Below, one piece after another: positions 43,942-57,064 of a stretch of 64,000 nt of DNA. The notes beneath the pieces were generated by a model that searched no databases, was not told the DNA's origin, and worked only from the letters and a program-made list of their open reading frames with translations. Location of the stretch: contig NC_079431.1 in the NCBI RefSeq assembly GCF_026213295.1, positions 15,839,982-15,903,981 of the forward strand. Reading direction: 5' to 3'. The position numbers and the translations under genes are program-made. Positions within the stretch are counted from its first letter, which is position 1; the number at the start of each line of letters is the position of its first letter. The stretch is from Gadus chalcogrammus. Its lineage: Eukaryota; Chordata; Actinopteri; Gadiformes; Gadidae.

Positions 43942-45021
43942 ATGGAGCCACAGTCAAAGCGCAGGAAGGAGGCGGAAAGCGACAACGCAGACTTTTGGGT
44001 GGCACTTCCTGTTCTGTCGGACCAGCAGTCACAAGACACCGAGCTCATCCCGGCGTTCGCCGCACCCATCACCGACAAGAAGGAGACGTCCCGGCTGATC
44101 AAGGAGCTCCGCTCTCTCTACCCTCTGACCGGCCTCACTCACATCAAGAGGGTGCGGTCACACAAGTCGGCCGACGGCCTTTACTCTCCTCAGGTGCTAC
44201 TGTGTCTTGTCAGCGACGCCCCGGACGTTGACCTTCACAGCGAGTCCCTTGCCATCGAATCCTTGCTGCCCCCCGATATTGTCGGGCTGGAAGGACTGGG
44301 CCTCCCTTTCCTGGTGAAGATCCCCGCCTTTCCTCCCCTGACCAGGCCCCAGTTCCAGCTGGCGAGTAAGCACTGGCCTACCACCTTCCACGAGGACAAG
44401 CAGGTCACCGTTGCCCTGCGAGGAGAGCTCTTCGGCGGGCCCCAGAAGGCCCGCATGCAGGGGTACATGGAGGCCGCCCTGGCTGCTGCCAGAGCGGCCG
44501 CGGGTTTGGGGTCGGGGCAGGAGCCAGTGGGGGCTGCAATGGTCGACCCCAAAGAGGAGAGGATCCTAGCGGTGGGACACGACTGCCGTGGCGGGAATCC
44601 ACTCCATCACGCAGTCATGGTGTGCATTGACCTTGTTGCTCGCGGGCAGGGCGGTGGAGCGTACAGTTTTGAGAAATACCCCGCTTGTACTGCCGCAATG
44701 TCCCCCACAAGCAGCCACTCTAAACCAGCTGCAGAGAGCTCGAAAACGATCGCCCGGGTTGTGGAAGAGGGGCAGCCATACATATGCACTGGGTACGACC
44801 TCTATGTGACCAGGGAGCCTTGTGTGATGTGTGCGATGGCCCTGGTACACTCCAGGATAGGAAGGGTCTTCTATGGCACGGCCTCTGCCGATGGAGCTCT
44901 AGGGACCAAGTATAAGATCCACACTCAGAAAGATCTGAACCATCGCTTCGATGTGTTTAAAGGGGTCCTGAGCCAGCAATGCAAGGACCTTTATGGGTTA
45001 AAAGACCCCATCAAACACTGA
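43942..45021 (+). CDS. adat3: tRNA-specific adenosine deaminase subunit 3
   Basis: Non-catalytic partner of ADAT2 in the deaminase that makes inosine 34 in tRNA anticodons. Single-exon frame of 359 residues (human about 350, also an uninterrupted coding exon). The C-terminal cytidine-deaminase-like domain has the zinc ligands in LHHAVMVC (about residue 223) and EPCVMCAMALVHSRI. The catalytic glutamate expected after the first zinc histidine is replaced by valine (HAV), which is the family's hallmark of a pseudo-enzyme subunit. The C-terminal ALGTKYKIHTQKDLNHRF is strongly conserved. The N-terminal half matches the ADAT3-specific tRNA-binding region. Confidence 0.96.
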   Translation: MEPQSKRRKEAESDNADFWVALPVLSDQQSQDTELIPAFAAPITDKKETSRLIKELRSLYPLTGLTHIKRVRSHKSADGLYSPQVLLCLVSDAPDVDLHSESLAIESLLPPDIVGLEGLGLPFLVKIPAFPPLTRPQFQLASKHWPTTFHEDKQVTVALRGELFGGPQKARMQGYMEAALAAARAAAGLGSGQEPVGAAMVDPKEERILAVGHDCRGGNPLHHAVMVCIDLVARGQGGGAYSFEKYPACTAAMSPTSSHSKPAAESSKTIARVVEEGQPYICTGYDLYVTREPCVMCAMALVHSRIGRVFYGTASADGALGTKYKIHTQKDLNHRFDVFKGVLSQQCKDLYGLKDPIKH

Positions 45022-46070
45022 AAGAAGTGGCTCTCTATTTTTAAGATATGATTTTTGTTGGATAATAGCCTGGGACAAATACATGCAGAATTACATGATT
45101 TTGACTTGGATCTACCATGCTGTAATTAAAAGATTTTTGTACCCAAATAATCACTCTATCATCCAATATAAAGATGCCCTTACCATATCTGCTCCTGTTT
45201 GCTAAATGGCTATATTACCACCTGAAAACACTATAAACAGCAAACAAGACTTGGTGAACAAACAATATACCAATGCAAGAATGAGGGCCCAAACCATTTT
45301 AATGATGTTAGTAATGCAAGAGTAATAGTAATGAATGGGAGACAGACACAATCATGGCAACATATGCTGCAGACAAAATAGCTACATGGACATATGTACA
45401 TAAGTTCATCCACTGGATTAGTAATGTCTGGCAGCATGACATTTTATCTTTCCTTTTTCATACAAGACATGTCGCAAAGGAACGTTACAATGGAAATAGC
45501 CTGCCCTATTTGATTTAACAACAAATGCTAAATGATTCACAAAGAAAACCAGGCAAATAAAGAGTATAATTTTCTCCACTCGTCATGAATTGGATTGGAC
45601 ACCCACCACATAATGATGAGCGTACTGATAGACAAAGAACCACAGGCTCCTACGCTTAAGAACACATCTTAAAAAATACATTTAGGACATCTTCAGGGCT
45701 ACAAATTCGGACCCAAACTTAGTCGTTGCGTCAGCATCTTGTGAAATAGAGAAGAAAATAAAATAGAACAAGGAACAGGGAACAGGGAAATTTAAATGTC
45801 ACTTCTGAAACTGGGGCCAGCCCAGGCCAACAACAATACATTATTAAATATTCACTTCAAGTTAGTTATGCAAATGATATTCTGTTTTCCACCAATCTAC
45901 TCTTTCCTATGTTGGTTTCTCTCCTATAACATCACTTTTCACCCAATATATTTACAGCAGTGACATTGACAAGAACTATACAAAACAGCTTAGTCCAGGC
46001 ATCAGTGCTGGGGCGTATGGGGAGGTTAACTAAACGTTTCTTATAGACACAATACGTTCTGCGACTCCAT
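45022..46070. other. Convergent 3' region between adat3 and ormdl1
   Basis: Contains the 3' untranslated regions of both genes on opposite strands. An ATTAAA-type signal for adat3 lies near 45126. No open frame of note. Confidence 0.5.
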
Positions 46071-48339
46071 TTAATACTTGTTTATGCCAAAGATTCTGAC
46101 TCCGTGTAGTTGTGGCAACTTTGGAATTAGAACGCTTAAAAGTGAGACGGTGTTTACGACAAAGTGTGTCGTGTCGTACTTTGTATAGAAACTGGCCAGG
46201 AAGTATCTGTGGAGAAGAAAATAGAGAATTGTTTGAGACTTTCAATGGAAGACAATAACCATCAAGGCTGAGTGCTAGGCCACAGGTCCTTCCGTCCATT
46301 CACAAATAGAGATTTTTTTTTTTTATCTCAATAGGCTTTTAAGGTGGTCTTTCAAATGTATGTTTGGCTAACCTTTTAACAACAAGTTTTTCTTTATCAA
46401 GTGAAGTAAAATGTTTAAGTTTTGTCATCTTGTCAACATTTGAAAACATTCAAGTTCCCAACATGATAATAACATAATAATTACACAACTTTTCAATAAT
46501 ATGCACATTTTGTTTTATATTCTTGCATTAAAACTATATCTAAAACAAATAATATAAATTGAATATGTATAATAGCAGATAATAAAAACAATCGTGGTAG
46601 AAAAAAGCAATACTTAAGGTATATAATAATAATCTACCAGCGGTGAAGTATAACGTCTGAATAAAAGTGTGTTAAAGTTAAAACAGTACAACCCAAAATA
46701 CATACAGAATAATTGGGGAGATGGTGAAGAACTTTCTGGATGAGGTGAACTGCACACCGTAGTCCAGCTGCTCCCAGTGCGTGAGTAGCCTGGCCTTGCC
46801 TTGGTCTGGTGTCTCAAATGGAGTGCCCTTCACCGCATGCATGAACACATACATCCCCTGCACACACACACACAGAAAGACAGATGGACAGACAGAGAGA
46901 TGAAAAAAAGCCATCGTTAGCCGAGGTTACATCACTAATCAACAAGGCAATGCTAAGAATCGAGCATACAAGGTGGTCCGCCTAAAGTGTCCAAAATTCA
47001 CTGTCAAAACCTCATTCCAGGATATTCTAGTTTGGAATCAACCAAAGACAGACTTTTGGTTTACACACACACAGACATACATCAGCGCTGTATTGTTTTG
47101 AGAACAATGGGTCCCAGTTAACGCAGTGGACCCAGCTGTAGCAGTTAATAGCTTTTTCGTATTCCCTGATACACAATCCTCTCCAGATGCTCCAGGCCTC
47201 CGCCAGTGAATTATGTCATGCACAACTTACAAAGGACAAAGACATAGCCAAACTGATAAAACTTAGTCTGGTTAACACAAATCAGTTGTCCATTCTGGGG
47301 TATTGTAGGAACATGGCTGGCTGTGTGGAAGAGTACCCGCTCCATATGTGGATATAAAAGGGCTGTTATGAAAACGCAACGGTTCTTATTTTAATGGGAT
47401 TACACACTAACTATGCATGTGCTGAGTAGAACTCATGTGATAAGTTCTACTCATCACAGGAAAGTCGTGGTGTGAAGAATAGAGGGGGCGGTCCAATGGG
47501 AACTAGACACAGAACTAGTGTTATGTAGAAGGCAAAGCGGGCACAGACTATCTGTTAGGTGTTAATTGGGGTGGTAATTACTAGGCAAGACGAAGAAGAT
47601 GTAACGGCAATTATTTTTGTATTAGATTAATTAAGGCTGGTTTCCCTCAAGAACCAATTGACCTCTAGCACCATTTTAAAATGATTTACGAGAGACTAAG
47701 TACAAATAACGCACATACAATTTGCTTAAATTATGAATCAAATACGATTTTGGAAACATTGCTTTGTATATCCATCCTCTTTATCAATATTGTGCAATGC
47801 TTGCTAGTTTTTTTAAGTAGTTAGACAAACATCTCCATTTTTGACAATATTCCCTAATAGGGAATCTCACACGAGGCCACAAAAAACCTTTGACCAAAAA
47901 ACCTCCCCCAATCAATGAATCAAACTTTATTGACATTGTGCTTTTCATGGAAAACTGAAATACATGGGAAACAGAATTACAGTGATACATTTGAGAGGTA
48001 GCTCTAAGCCAAATAGACCACTACTACTCGTACTACTAAATCTCAGATCCTAGTGGTCGTTTAAGGGATTTGTGAGATTACGCGCTACTTCCAGCACAAC
48101 CAACTCTCAGGACAAAGAAGTCGTTTGGACAACAGCGACGAGAGGAGGAAGAAGAGGCGACTTACAAAATTGTGCAGAATGTTGGTTAGCGTCCACACCA
48201 CAGGCACGCTGAAGAAGGGGATACTGAGCAGCACGACGTGTAGCATCCCCACGCCCAGGGCATACGTCAGCCAGATCCCCCGGCTGTTCATCACCCGCGT
48301 GTTGGGGTTCACCTCGCTGTGCGCCACGCCCACATTCAT
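46071..48339 (-). CDS. ormdl1: ORMDL sphingolipid biosynthesis regulator 1
   Basis: ER membrane protein that inhibits serine palmitoyltransferase in response to ceramide. Coding exons 48339-48166, 46857-46706 and 46206-46071 give exactly 153 residues, the family length. Exon 1 encodes [20 protein letters not shown] and the first two membrane helices; exon 2 gives [31 protein letters not shown] and [13 protein letters not shown]; exon 3 gives LASFYTKYD and ends [11 protein letters not shown]. The second donor is used at CT|GTATGT (46706), not at the next GT 4 nt downstream, because only this restores the Leu-Tyr-Phe frame. A non-coding first exon is expected upstream (about 49.7-50.0 kb), since the coding exon starts with an acceptor (CTCCAG). 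Confidence 0.94.
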
Positions 48340-49850
48340 CCTGGTCTGGAGTAGCAGGACCCACAAAGATAAAACGTTGGTGTTGTGAAGAGATATTCAT
48401 AGCTGCCATCAATTAACATTCAACATTTATAATCCAGCCATTTTAGCAGATGGGTTCCTTTTTTCAAATAGTGATTTACGGTGTTTATGTTTCAGACATA
48501 TTTCTGTGAGTAGCTGGTATTGCTTAGGGATGCCTAGAGGTTAGGCAGCAGGTATTGGTGATTAAAACCAAAACTTTTTGGCAGGGACACATTTCAGTTA
48601 GGACTACAATATTCAGTCTTCCCTTACAAAAAAATGTCCAGCATGGCAGCTGTAATATGTATTTGCAGAAGGGTAAAGACAGAGCATTCTGTATGAGTGT
48701 GCCAGGAGACAATTTTTGCATTTATTGACATAACAGAAAGGCAGAATGCTGATCCTAAATACTGGAATACAGACACACTGGAGGCACTCAACACAGCCAA
48801 TAGTCGTATGCAAAAAATGATGCCCGAGGCGAACCATCAACTTAAAAACTTTGTAAAGATAAGCCTTTTTTTGTGTGCGTGTGTATGTGTCTATATATCT
48901 ATATATAGATATAGATATATAGATACACACACTGCACACGTTAATGCAATGACCTAGTTGTCGCCATTCAAAAACCATAAACCCTTGTGCTTGGTCAGGT
49001 CTGATAACAGAAAGACAACTTGTGAAATACGTTTTAACTTTGCCCTCTGACTGACTGGACTCGAGTAAATAAACAAGGAATGCAAATTCAAAATATATAT
49101 GGTTTCGTCAAATGAAAACATACAATTTTAATTGAAGAATCTTTTTACATATTTCAATCCACATAATTGGGGGACATTGCCTAGGGCACCAAATGTACAA
49201 GTCCTTCCCTGGGCTGATAATTGTACTATTTAAACCCCAAAAAACAAACAAACACTGCATGACCTAAATAATGAACCGGTAATGGAGATGACATGTTTTA
49301 TGGGGCAAATTCACATAGGGAGTCCAATGGGAGTAGCCAACTATTAGACTGTTGTATCACCGTCATGCAGTAGACCTACATGTTGGCATTTAAAAAGGGT
49401 TGCTGTAACCTAGATGACACTGGGAAACTTTCACGCATTCTTCAAATAGACGGATGGCGAGTTAAGTTACACAATAAACGCTCTACTATGTTTAGCACAA
49501 CATTAGGCTATATTTACACGTATAAAAGTCCCTATAAACATTAGCTATGTCGTTTTCAGAAAATAGCCCTAGCCTCATAACGTTACCCTCAGTCTCCAGA
49601 AAACCGGGATTTTGCAACATGGGTGCAAATAACAAAATACCACAAACTAAATCCTCAACACTCAAAAGGACATGAATGCAACAGTGACATACCCAAGTAG
49701 CAGCCAGGAGACAATGAAATTATGTGTTTTTCAAAGACCAAACCCCGCTAGAAGAAAGCCAATCTCCTTGTTTAGAGCGCACAGATGACCCGTAGCTCGG
49801 CGGCTTGGAGACGCACTGCAAAGGAAAAGCGGAAACCGGCACTGGGACCA

Positions 49851-49935
49851 ATGTTTCCAGATTGGGCCAGATTTCCCGCCCAATGTTGCAAGTGTTGCCA
49901 GATTGTGAGGGAAATATGGCCCAATCTGGCAACAC
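49851..49935. repeat. 85-bp inverted repeat with GTTGCCAGATTGGGCC arms
   Basis: Left arm (from TGTTTCCAGATTGGGCC) and right arm (ending GGCCCAATCTGGCAACA) are imperfect reverse complements about 40 nt long with short internal spacing. Lies just upstream of the ormdl1/pms1 GC-box region. Confidence 0.7.
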
Positions 49936-49989
49936 AGCTTGGGACCCACTCGCGTGTAACCCCTAGTGGCCAATCAGCAACTCGGGTAT

Positions 49990-50110
49990 TTCGGGGGGCG
50001 GAGGGGGGCGTGGCCTAAGTCTTGTTCATTTCCGCCGTCTTGTTGTGTTAATGAAGCCCCCACGAGGACCTAGGCGCGCAGATCTGATGTTGTGAATGCC
50101 ACCTCTGCAG
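49990..50110. promoter_or_regulatory. Putative bidirectional ormdl1/pms1 promoter
   Basis: Locally GC-rich, with two GC boxes (GGGGGGCGG at about 49993-50001 and GGGGGGCGTGGCC near 50002-50014). It sits between the expected first exons of two divergently transcribed genes and has no TATA box. Position and base composition are the only evidence. Confidence 0.4.
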
Positions 50111-51202
50111 AGTCAGTATTGTGCAGTTTATTTGTTGTGCACATTGCGATTTTACCAATAGTTTTCGCATTAAGTGCATTTCAAAATGTAGCTTCGAACA
50201 CATCAGCTACTGCGATTGTTTTGGTTCGGCATTTCATACAGTCTGTGGTCAATATGATCTAGTGGTAGTTTATACGGGACCTGTTGCACTACTTCCACTT
50301 TCGGTATTTGCCTTTGAACTATGAACCTCGTTAATTTGAAGTGATATCAAATAGATATTCTATTGCAATTGTGTTAACTATGGTAGATTGACATGCTGAT
50401 TACAGTACGCATTTACGGTTAAGGAAACGAATCAAACAGATACAGATGACTTTATTGATGCTGAATGTTATACTTTGTTAGAGTTCTTTTTCTCAAGCAA
50501 GAAATATCAAAATTAATAGAATATATGAACCCAACAAGCAATCAAATTTCATTACCTGTGTCTATGTTTTTGGCTTGAGCTGAGCAACTGTAACACATTT
50601 ATCTTCCTCTTCCAGAACACTACAACTAACTAATTGAACATTAGTGCAATGTCTCCAATTACCTAATTGTAGTGGCAGAGCCTTAATGCCCTAAATCAGA
50701 AGTCTATACAGTAAAGTCACACAACACACACCCCCATGTTATGTACTGGTACTTAAGTTGTTTTCTTTTTTTCAACCTCCCTTTGTGCTTCATATCCCCG
50801 TGAAAGGGTGTGGGCTCTGCCAGCACTGGTTGGATGAAACTGGTTCTGCATGCATTTGATAAAGAACCGTCTGGATGCATGGTACCAAAAAGCTCTAAGT
50901 GTACACACACCAACACGTGCATTGCAAGAATTATTTATCTGCCGTCTGTGTTGAGTCTAATTAACCACCACCAAACCAAGACACAAAATAGATAATTATA
51001 GATAATTATTATTTGTACGTAGCCGCAGTCAAGCTACAATGTTTCACTTTGCTCTTCCTCTCGTGGGAATCCCCGTTGGGATTTGGTTGCATGTTTATAT
51101 AATTGTGGTGTCATTATTTATAATGGGTTTGTGATGTCCAACAAGCTAACTTTTGTTTGACGACCTGCTGTTTGCTCTTTCAGGTGTCCAATCAGCAGCA
51201 GC

Positions 51203-54200
51203 ATGAAGCCCCTCCCCCCCGACACGGTCAGGCTCCTCTCCAGCGCGCAGGTCATCACGTCTGTGGGGAACGTGGTGAAGGAACTGCTGGAGAACTCGGT
51301 GGACGCTGGAGCTACGAGCCTGGATATAAAGATGGTAAGCTCTAACAGGAGCTGTCATGTCCATGAGGTTCTGTGGTTCCCCACCTCTTTTGGGCCTCGG
51401 CCCTGACCCTGTTTCCCAAACATCTTCGATTTCTGTGCTTCTTCTTCCCCTCACACATCGTTCTACCCCTGTTAGCTGTGAGCTTAGCTTTGTTTTGTTT
51501 GGATAATTTCTTTAGCAACACTCAAGTCCCAAGGCCCGGGTGCGTTGTGGTGTTGTACTTGATTTGTGTATTGTGTTCACCAGTCCCAAGTAAACCAATG
51601 TTCACCATCATTCGTTGTTCCCATTATTTTATTGTAACACCACAACCTACTCCTCTATACCCATAACCCAGCCATTTGTACATCCTTTACCTCCCCCACC
51701 ACCACTAGAGAGTGGGGTTGTAACAGTAAGTTCTAACAAGAGTTGTCCTGTCCCGTCCATGAGGGGCGGTACTAGGGTTCCCCATTGCCCCAACACTTTC
51801 GATTTCTGTGGTTCTGCATCCCCACACACATCATTTTAACCCCATCAAGATCTCCCCATCATATCAATGTCTCGGTGCATGTATGCATCTTGCACCAGAA
51901 ATCATAAATGGATCAATCTGGCACCTTCTCCTCAGTCAGGTAAGTACTGTAACAAGCAGTACTGAACAGCCTTTTAAATATTTCAAGGCTGTCTGTAGCA
52001 GCAAGGCACTCGTGGTTATAGGTTTAATTCCCACCGAATGTTCTTGGTTTGAACCTCAATGTCTGCAGTAGGCGTTCTTGAGCTTAGATGCCTAACCCCT
52101 ACCTACATGACCACCAACTTACAGTTACTGAAGTGCATGGCATATTTACATGCTTGGTTTTTCTATCTGAATAATGGGAGAGATTATGAATTAACAACAA
52201 CAGCCTCAATCTCAATTAACTCACACCCTGTTCTGAATGTCCCATTCTATACTAGGAGAACTACGGCTTGGACCGGATTGAGGTTCGCGATAACGGCCTA
52301 GGAATCCAAGCCTGTGACACGGTCGTCATGGCTGTGCGACACTATACGTCCAAAATCAGTTGCCACGATGACCTGGAGCGCCTGGATACCTACGGGTTTC
52401 GAGGAGAGGCCCTGGGGTCCATCTGTGCAGTGGCAGAGGTCAGGAGCCGGGAGAGACTGTATTATATTAAGACGTATCATCTTCGGTGATGGTTTGAATT
52501 GAGTTCAGATGTTTTGAAATGAATTTAGAGCCGGTTAAAAATTTTATTTGGTCCTATTTATAGACCAACTGACATGGCAAATGCTATTATCCAAAGCTAA
52601 ATCCGGCATTAATCACCTAAACATTGCACAATAATTCCCCCCCAACTAACCCATAGCACTGCTAGGTGAATATGGTATATTCAGATACATGTCATTAAGG
52701 AATATGGCGCATATGGGGTTAAGGGTCAATCCCTACATTAGGGATTGAACCAAGAACCTTTTGGCTTTTAGCCGAACACCCTAACCAACCAGTACACAAT
52801 CTTGTCCCCTAAGTAGATGTACAGATACATTGAGAAATGGGCCCTTCTCATGAGGAGTGTAGTTGTAGTTCCATATACTATTTAGGCATTGAGTAGTATT
52901 TTTTTGTCCAAAGTAACTTCATTATTAAGGTACATGTTATTGAGGAGCAGGGATGTTGATCGCTTTATTTATGTATTTGTTTTTTCGTTACTCTTGCTTA
53001 GGGATAGTAATGCATGAGTATTTCCCTCAGGACGTGAGTTATTCTTCTTCTGCTCAAGGCCATAGTTTGTTAATGACTTTTAGGTGACCTAGAGTTTATG
53101 ATCATAAGTGGAATTATAAATGATCAATAAAATGATAAGCAGACTCATTTGTGTGCAGAAGAACTTTGTACTCTTTAATTATTGCACTGCAGTTGTCATC
53201 AGTCCAGGATTCAGTCCATGATGAACTGATTAAGATATGATACAGCTTCCAATTTTGTGCATTATATTCAACTGCATTTGTTGTAGATAATTCTTTATTT
53301 TCTACATGATTAAAAAATATTATTTTTTCATACTGTAAAGATCTAATTTTTTCACCCTTCAGGTATCCATCACCACAAAAACCGTTGGCGAAGACATCAG
53401 CACCCAGTACTCCCTGGATGTCACAGGGAAAGTGGTGTCGCAGAAGCCCTCTCACCTGGGACAAGGCAGGGATTAGAACTTGCTTGCCATCTTAACAACC
53501 ACATACACATCAGAGTGATAGGACTAAATTAGCCACAGGGTGGTTTTCTGATTAGTTTCTTTTTCTCTATAGACAACGTCACATTTTTTTAAAGAAAGGG
53601 GCTAATAACTGCAGTTCTTTTTATTTATACACTTCTTCTCATTTAATTTATTGATCACTTTACATCCTTTTTTAAATGCTTGGTACATTTGATATCAAGA
53701 CCTTCAGAATGTGAACCATAAATTGTGAAATGAATTGAAGTCCATCTAATTAGTTATTAGATTAATTTACATAATTAATTGCATTTCCTTTCCTCCTGTG
53801 ACATGATTCTTACTCCACTGATTGGCCTACTACTCTTATTTTTGACTGAGCACCTCGTCACAGAATAATTAGATCTCCTCCAAATGGTTTCTCTGTTCCC
53901 AAGGCACCACGGTGACTGTTCTGAAGCTCTTCAAGAACCTCCCGGTGAGGCGACAGTACTACACCAACGCAAAGAAGTGCAAGGAGGAGCTGAAGAAAGT
54001 CCAGGACCTGCTCATGGCCTACGCCATTGTGAAACCAGACCTGAGGCTTACGCTGGCTCACAATAAGGTACGCTGCCCAGCTCAGAGTGATTTACATGGA
54101 TGGCCACTTATTCACGCAGATGCTTAAAAGATAATTCAAATAATAATAAAAAATGTCATATTTTCCAAAAATATCCTTTACCATGGAATAGAATGTTTCG

Positions 54201-56989
54201 ATTGGTTTGTGATTCTGTGAGGATTTTACTTTACTTTGATCGTAAATAAATAATGTTTTAAGGAACAGATTTGTAAACTTCTTCAGTGTCTTTAGAAATG
54301 TGTTAAAGCCTTATTAATATGTATTAGAAATAGATGAGGGACTTTCTCAAGCTGGCTGAGAAACTTTTGAGCCTAACCACAAGGTGTCCTCCTCTGTCTA
54401 TGTATTTCTCATGGCCCACATGTTAAGCTACCCAATCAGACTTGATTTACTAGCAGGGTATATATATACACAGGTGACCTACTCAGTAGTTAGGCAGTTA
54501 GAGATACTTCGGGGTATATTTGTTATCAATCAATCAAACTGTATTTATATAGCACTTTTAGTGCAAAACGACAATTCAAAAGTGCTTAACCAAGGAAACC
54601 ACACAACAATAACATTACATTGGTGTAAAGTAACATATTAATAATAACAAATATTAAACTGTAGTTCAATGAAAGAAACACATTTGTAATATGTTGTAAA
54701 AAATAATAATTTTCACTTCAGCTGGCATACAGTTATGGCGTGTTATTTGTGTGCATGTATTTTCAAACAATAGGATGTAAATGACAAACAGCTCTTTATG
54801 TATGATGTATAAAACCACAACCAGAATGCAAATATTGTGCAGACGAATGTGAAAAGGATTCAAATTGATGCTTTTCCTGATCTGTTTTTAGGACTGTATT
54901 GTGTATTTCATTAAAATCCCCAGAGACATAGACTTAAGACTATGCAAATTTCACATCGAGTGCACGTTCAAGTGCATGTCCCCAGGGGCTTGAAGATAAT
55001 AGCTTTTCATAGACTGTGTGTGAGTAACAGCATTTGTAAACAAATCAACGGGAGTCAGTGGGCTCATTTCCTCACACAATTCCCCCTTCCCAGAGATAAG
55101 ATGAAGACATAGCATACACACACGTACACCAACGGTAGTCTGACAGTGGACCCCGGCGTTCTGATTACCACGCTTGGGTTCCTCCACCTAATAACCCTCT
55201 AGTCATTTGATTGAGTTTCAGGCTGTGGTTGGTTTGTACACAAGGGGGGCTGGGGGGGTGTCAAGGAAGGGAAGTGATGGTCAGGCTGATGGGGGGAGTG
55301 GGTGGAGGACACATGACCACTGTATATCTTTCATTAACATCGTCCTCCAGCGTGTCAGGGGGTGAGGGCGAGGGGTCAGGGCCCCCCTCCTCCATTTTGG
55401 ACGATCAGCACCCCTATCTTGTATCCCGAACTTAGCTTTTCACCCCCGTGTCGCGTTTCACAGCTTCTCCGAGAACTGTTTACAGGAGCGATCCGTTTAC
55501 ATGTGCCAAATTGCATATTTCATAGCGAGGCGGGCTGCAGAGGGGGGGGCCATGGCAGAATGCGTGCTTTCAGAAATCAACACCCAGGAGATATACTAAC
55601 TGCTTGACACCCCACGACAAGCCCACCCGGGGGTGTGAAAATATGCGACCTGCGTTTTCTTTCAGAAGGCTGCAACTCAGTCGGGCTCCTCTCGCGATTA
55701 ATCCCGCCATGCGTGGCCCAGTCTCGTCCAACAACCACTGCAAGCCTAAACTTAACTGTTCGAGACCCTAGGCCCCACTTCACCAGCTGCCCGTAGGCAG
55801 CATGGGACACACAGAAGCAGATATGCTGCATTATATTATTTCATGTTTTCTGTGTTTTGCTCCACAAACCCGGTCAAGCCTCTGCAAAAAGTGGTCTGTG
55901 TTTGTTGCAAATGTGCTGTCAATTTATCATATCTAAATATATATATTTTTCTATCCTGCTACAATTGCTCAGCTCAATAAAAGAAAATGGATTAAATTTA
56001 AATAAAAATATAAAACACTGAAGGTACAGTAAGGCAGTAGAAAAATGGACATTTACAAATAAATTAAAGGGAATATATAAAGTGCATATGCAATATATGA
56101 ATGAATAGCAATCCAAATTATTCTTGTTACCTGAAGGCAGCGAAGAACCCGGTGGGGATGCAATCTGGTTGTCATGCCGTTTCTCCTGGTGTTCCCAGGT
56201 GGTGATGTGGCAGAAGACCAGGGCGGCTGATCTAAGAGGCGCCCTCCTGGCGACACTGGGGTCCGGCGTGGTCGCCCACCTGCTCCCATGCCAGCATCTC
56301 CAGGAGCAACCACAGGTCAGCGGGAGAGGGAAGGGGGGGGAGGTGAAGAGGCTCTTGGGCAACTATCGTTTCAGCATTGTTGCACTCAAAATATTCTCAG
56401 TCGCCGTAACAGGAACCGTGAAGTGACGATCCAGGCTTTCTATTCTCTGGTAACTGGAATATTAGTGCTACAGAGATGCTTGGGGGGGAAATGCATGTTG
56501 GAAGAACCCAGTGGCAATGTGTACAGGGAAAAGACAAATAAAAACAACAAACATGATTGCAGCAGAAGCGTGCATGGCAGCAGTGTTCGCATGGCGTTGA
56601 ATCTAGGCCAAATGTCTTTGCCAAATAACGCAGGGACACCGTCCTATAACAGGAGTTTAGGTTTATCGTTTTAACTATATTTCCAAAAGCAGATTTTTGG
56701 GGGTTTTATCGTATTTATAGTGCCATAGTGAATCGTTAATGTGTGAATGTCATTGGCTATTAGCTTGGAGTTATATGTCACCCCTGCTGACACACATCTC
56801 TCGCTCCTGGCCTGCTCCAGAGCTCCCATAACCCTTTGCCCTTCACCACAGGCCTTTATGGCAATTATGTTGCGGAAGCCTCACACAGTGACCCCATATA
56901 GAAAGAGAACGTGCTAGTTATGCACGGCTGCAAGCTAGTAACCACAGTGTGAAGGCTTGGTTGCCAGCCAGATAATGTGGCTCGCCAAC

Positions 56990-57064
<75 letters not shown>

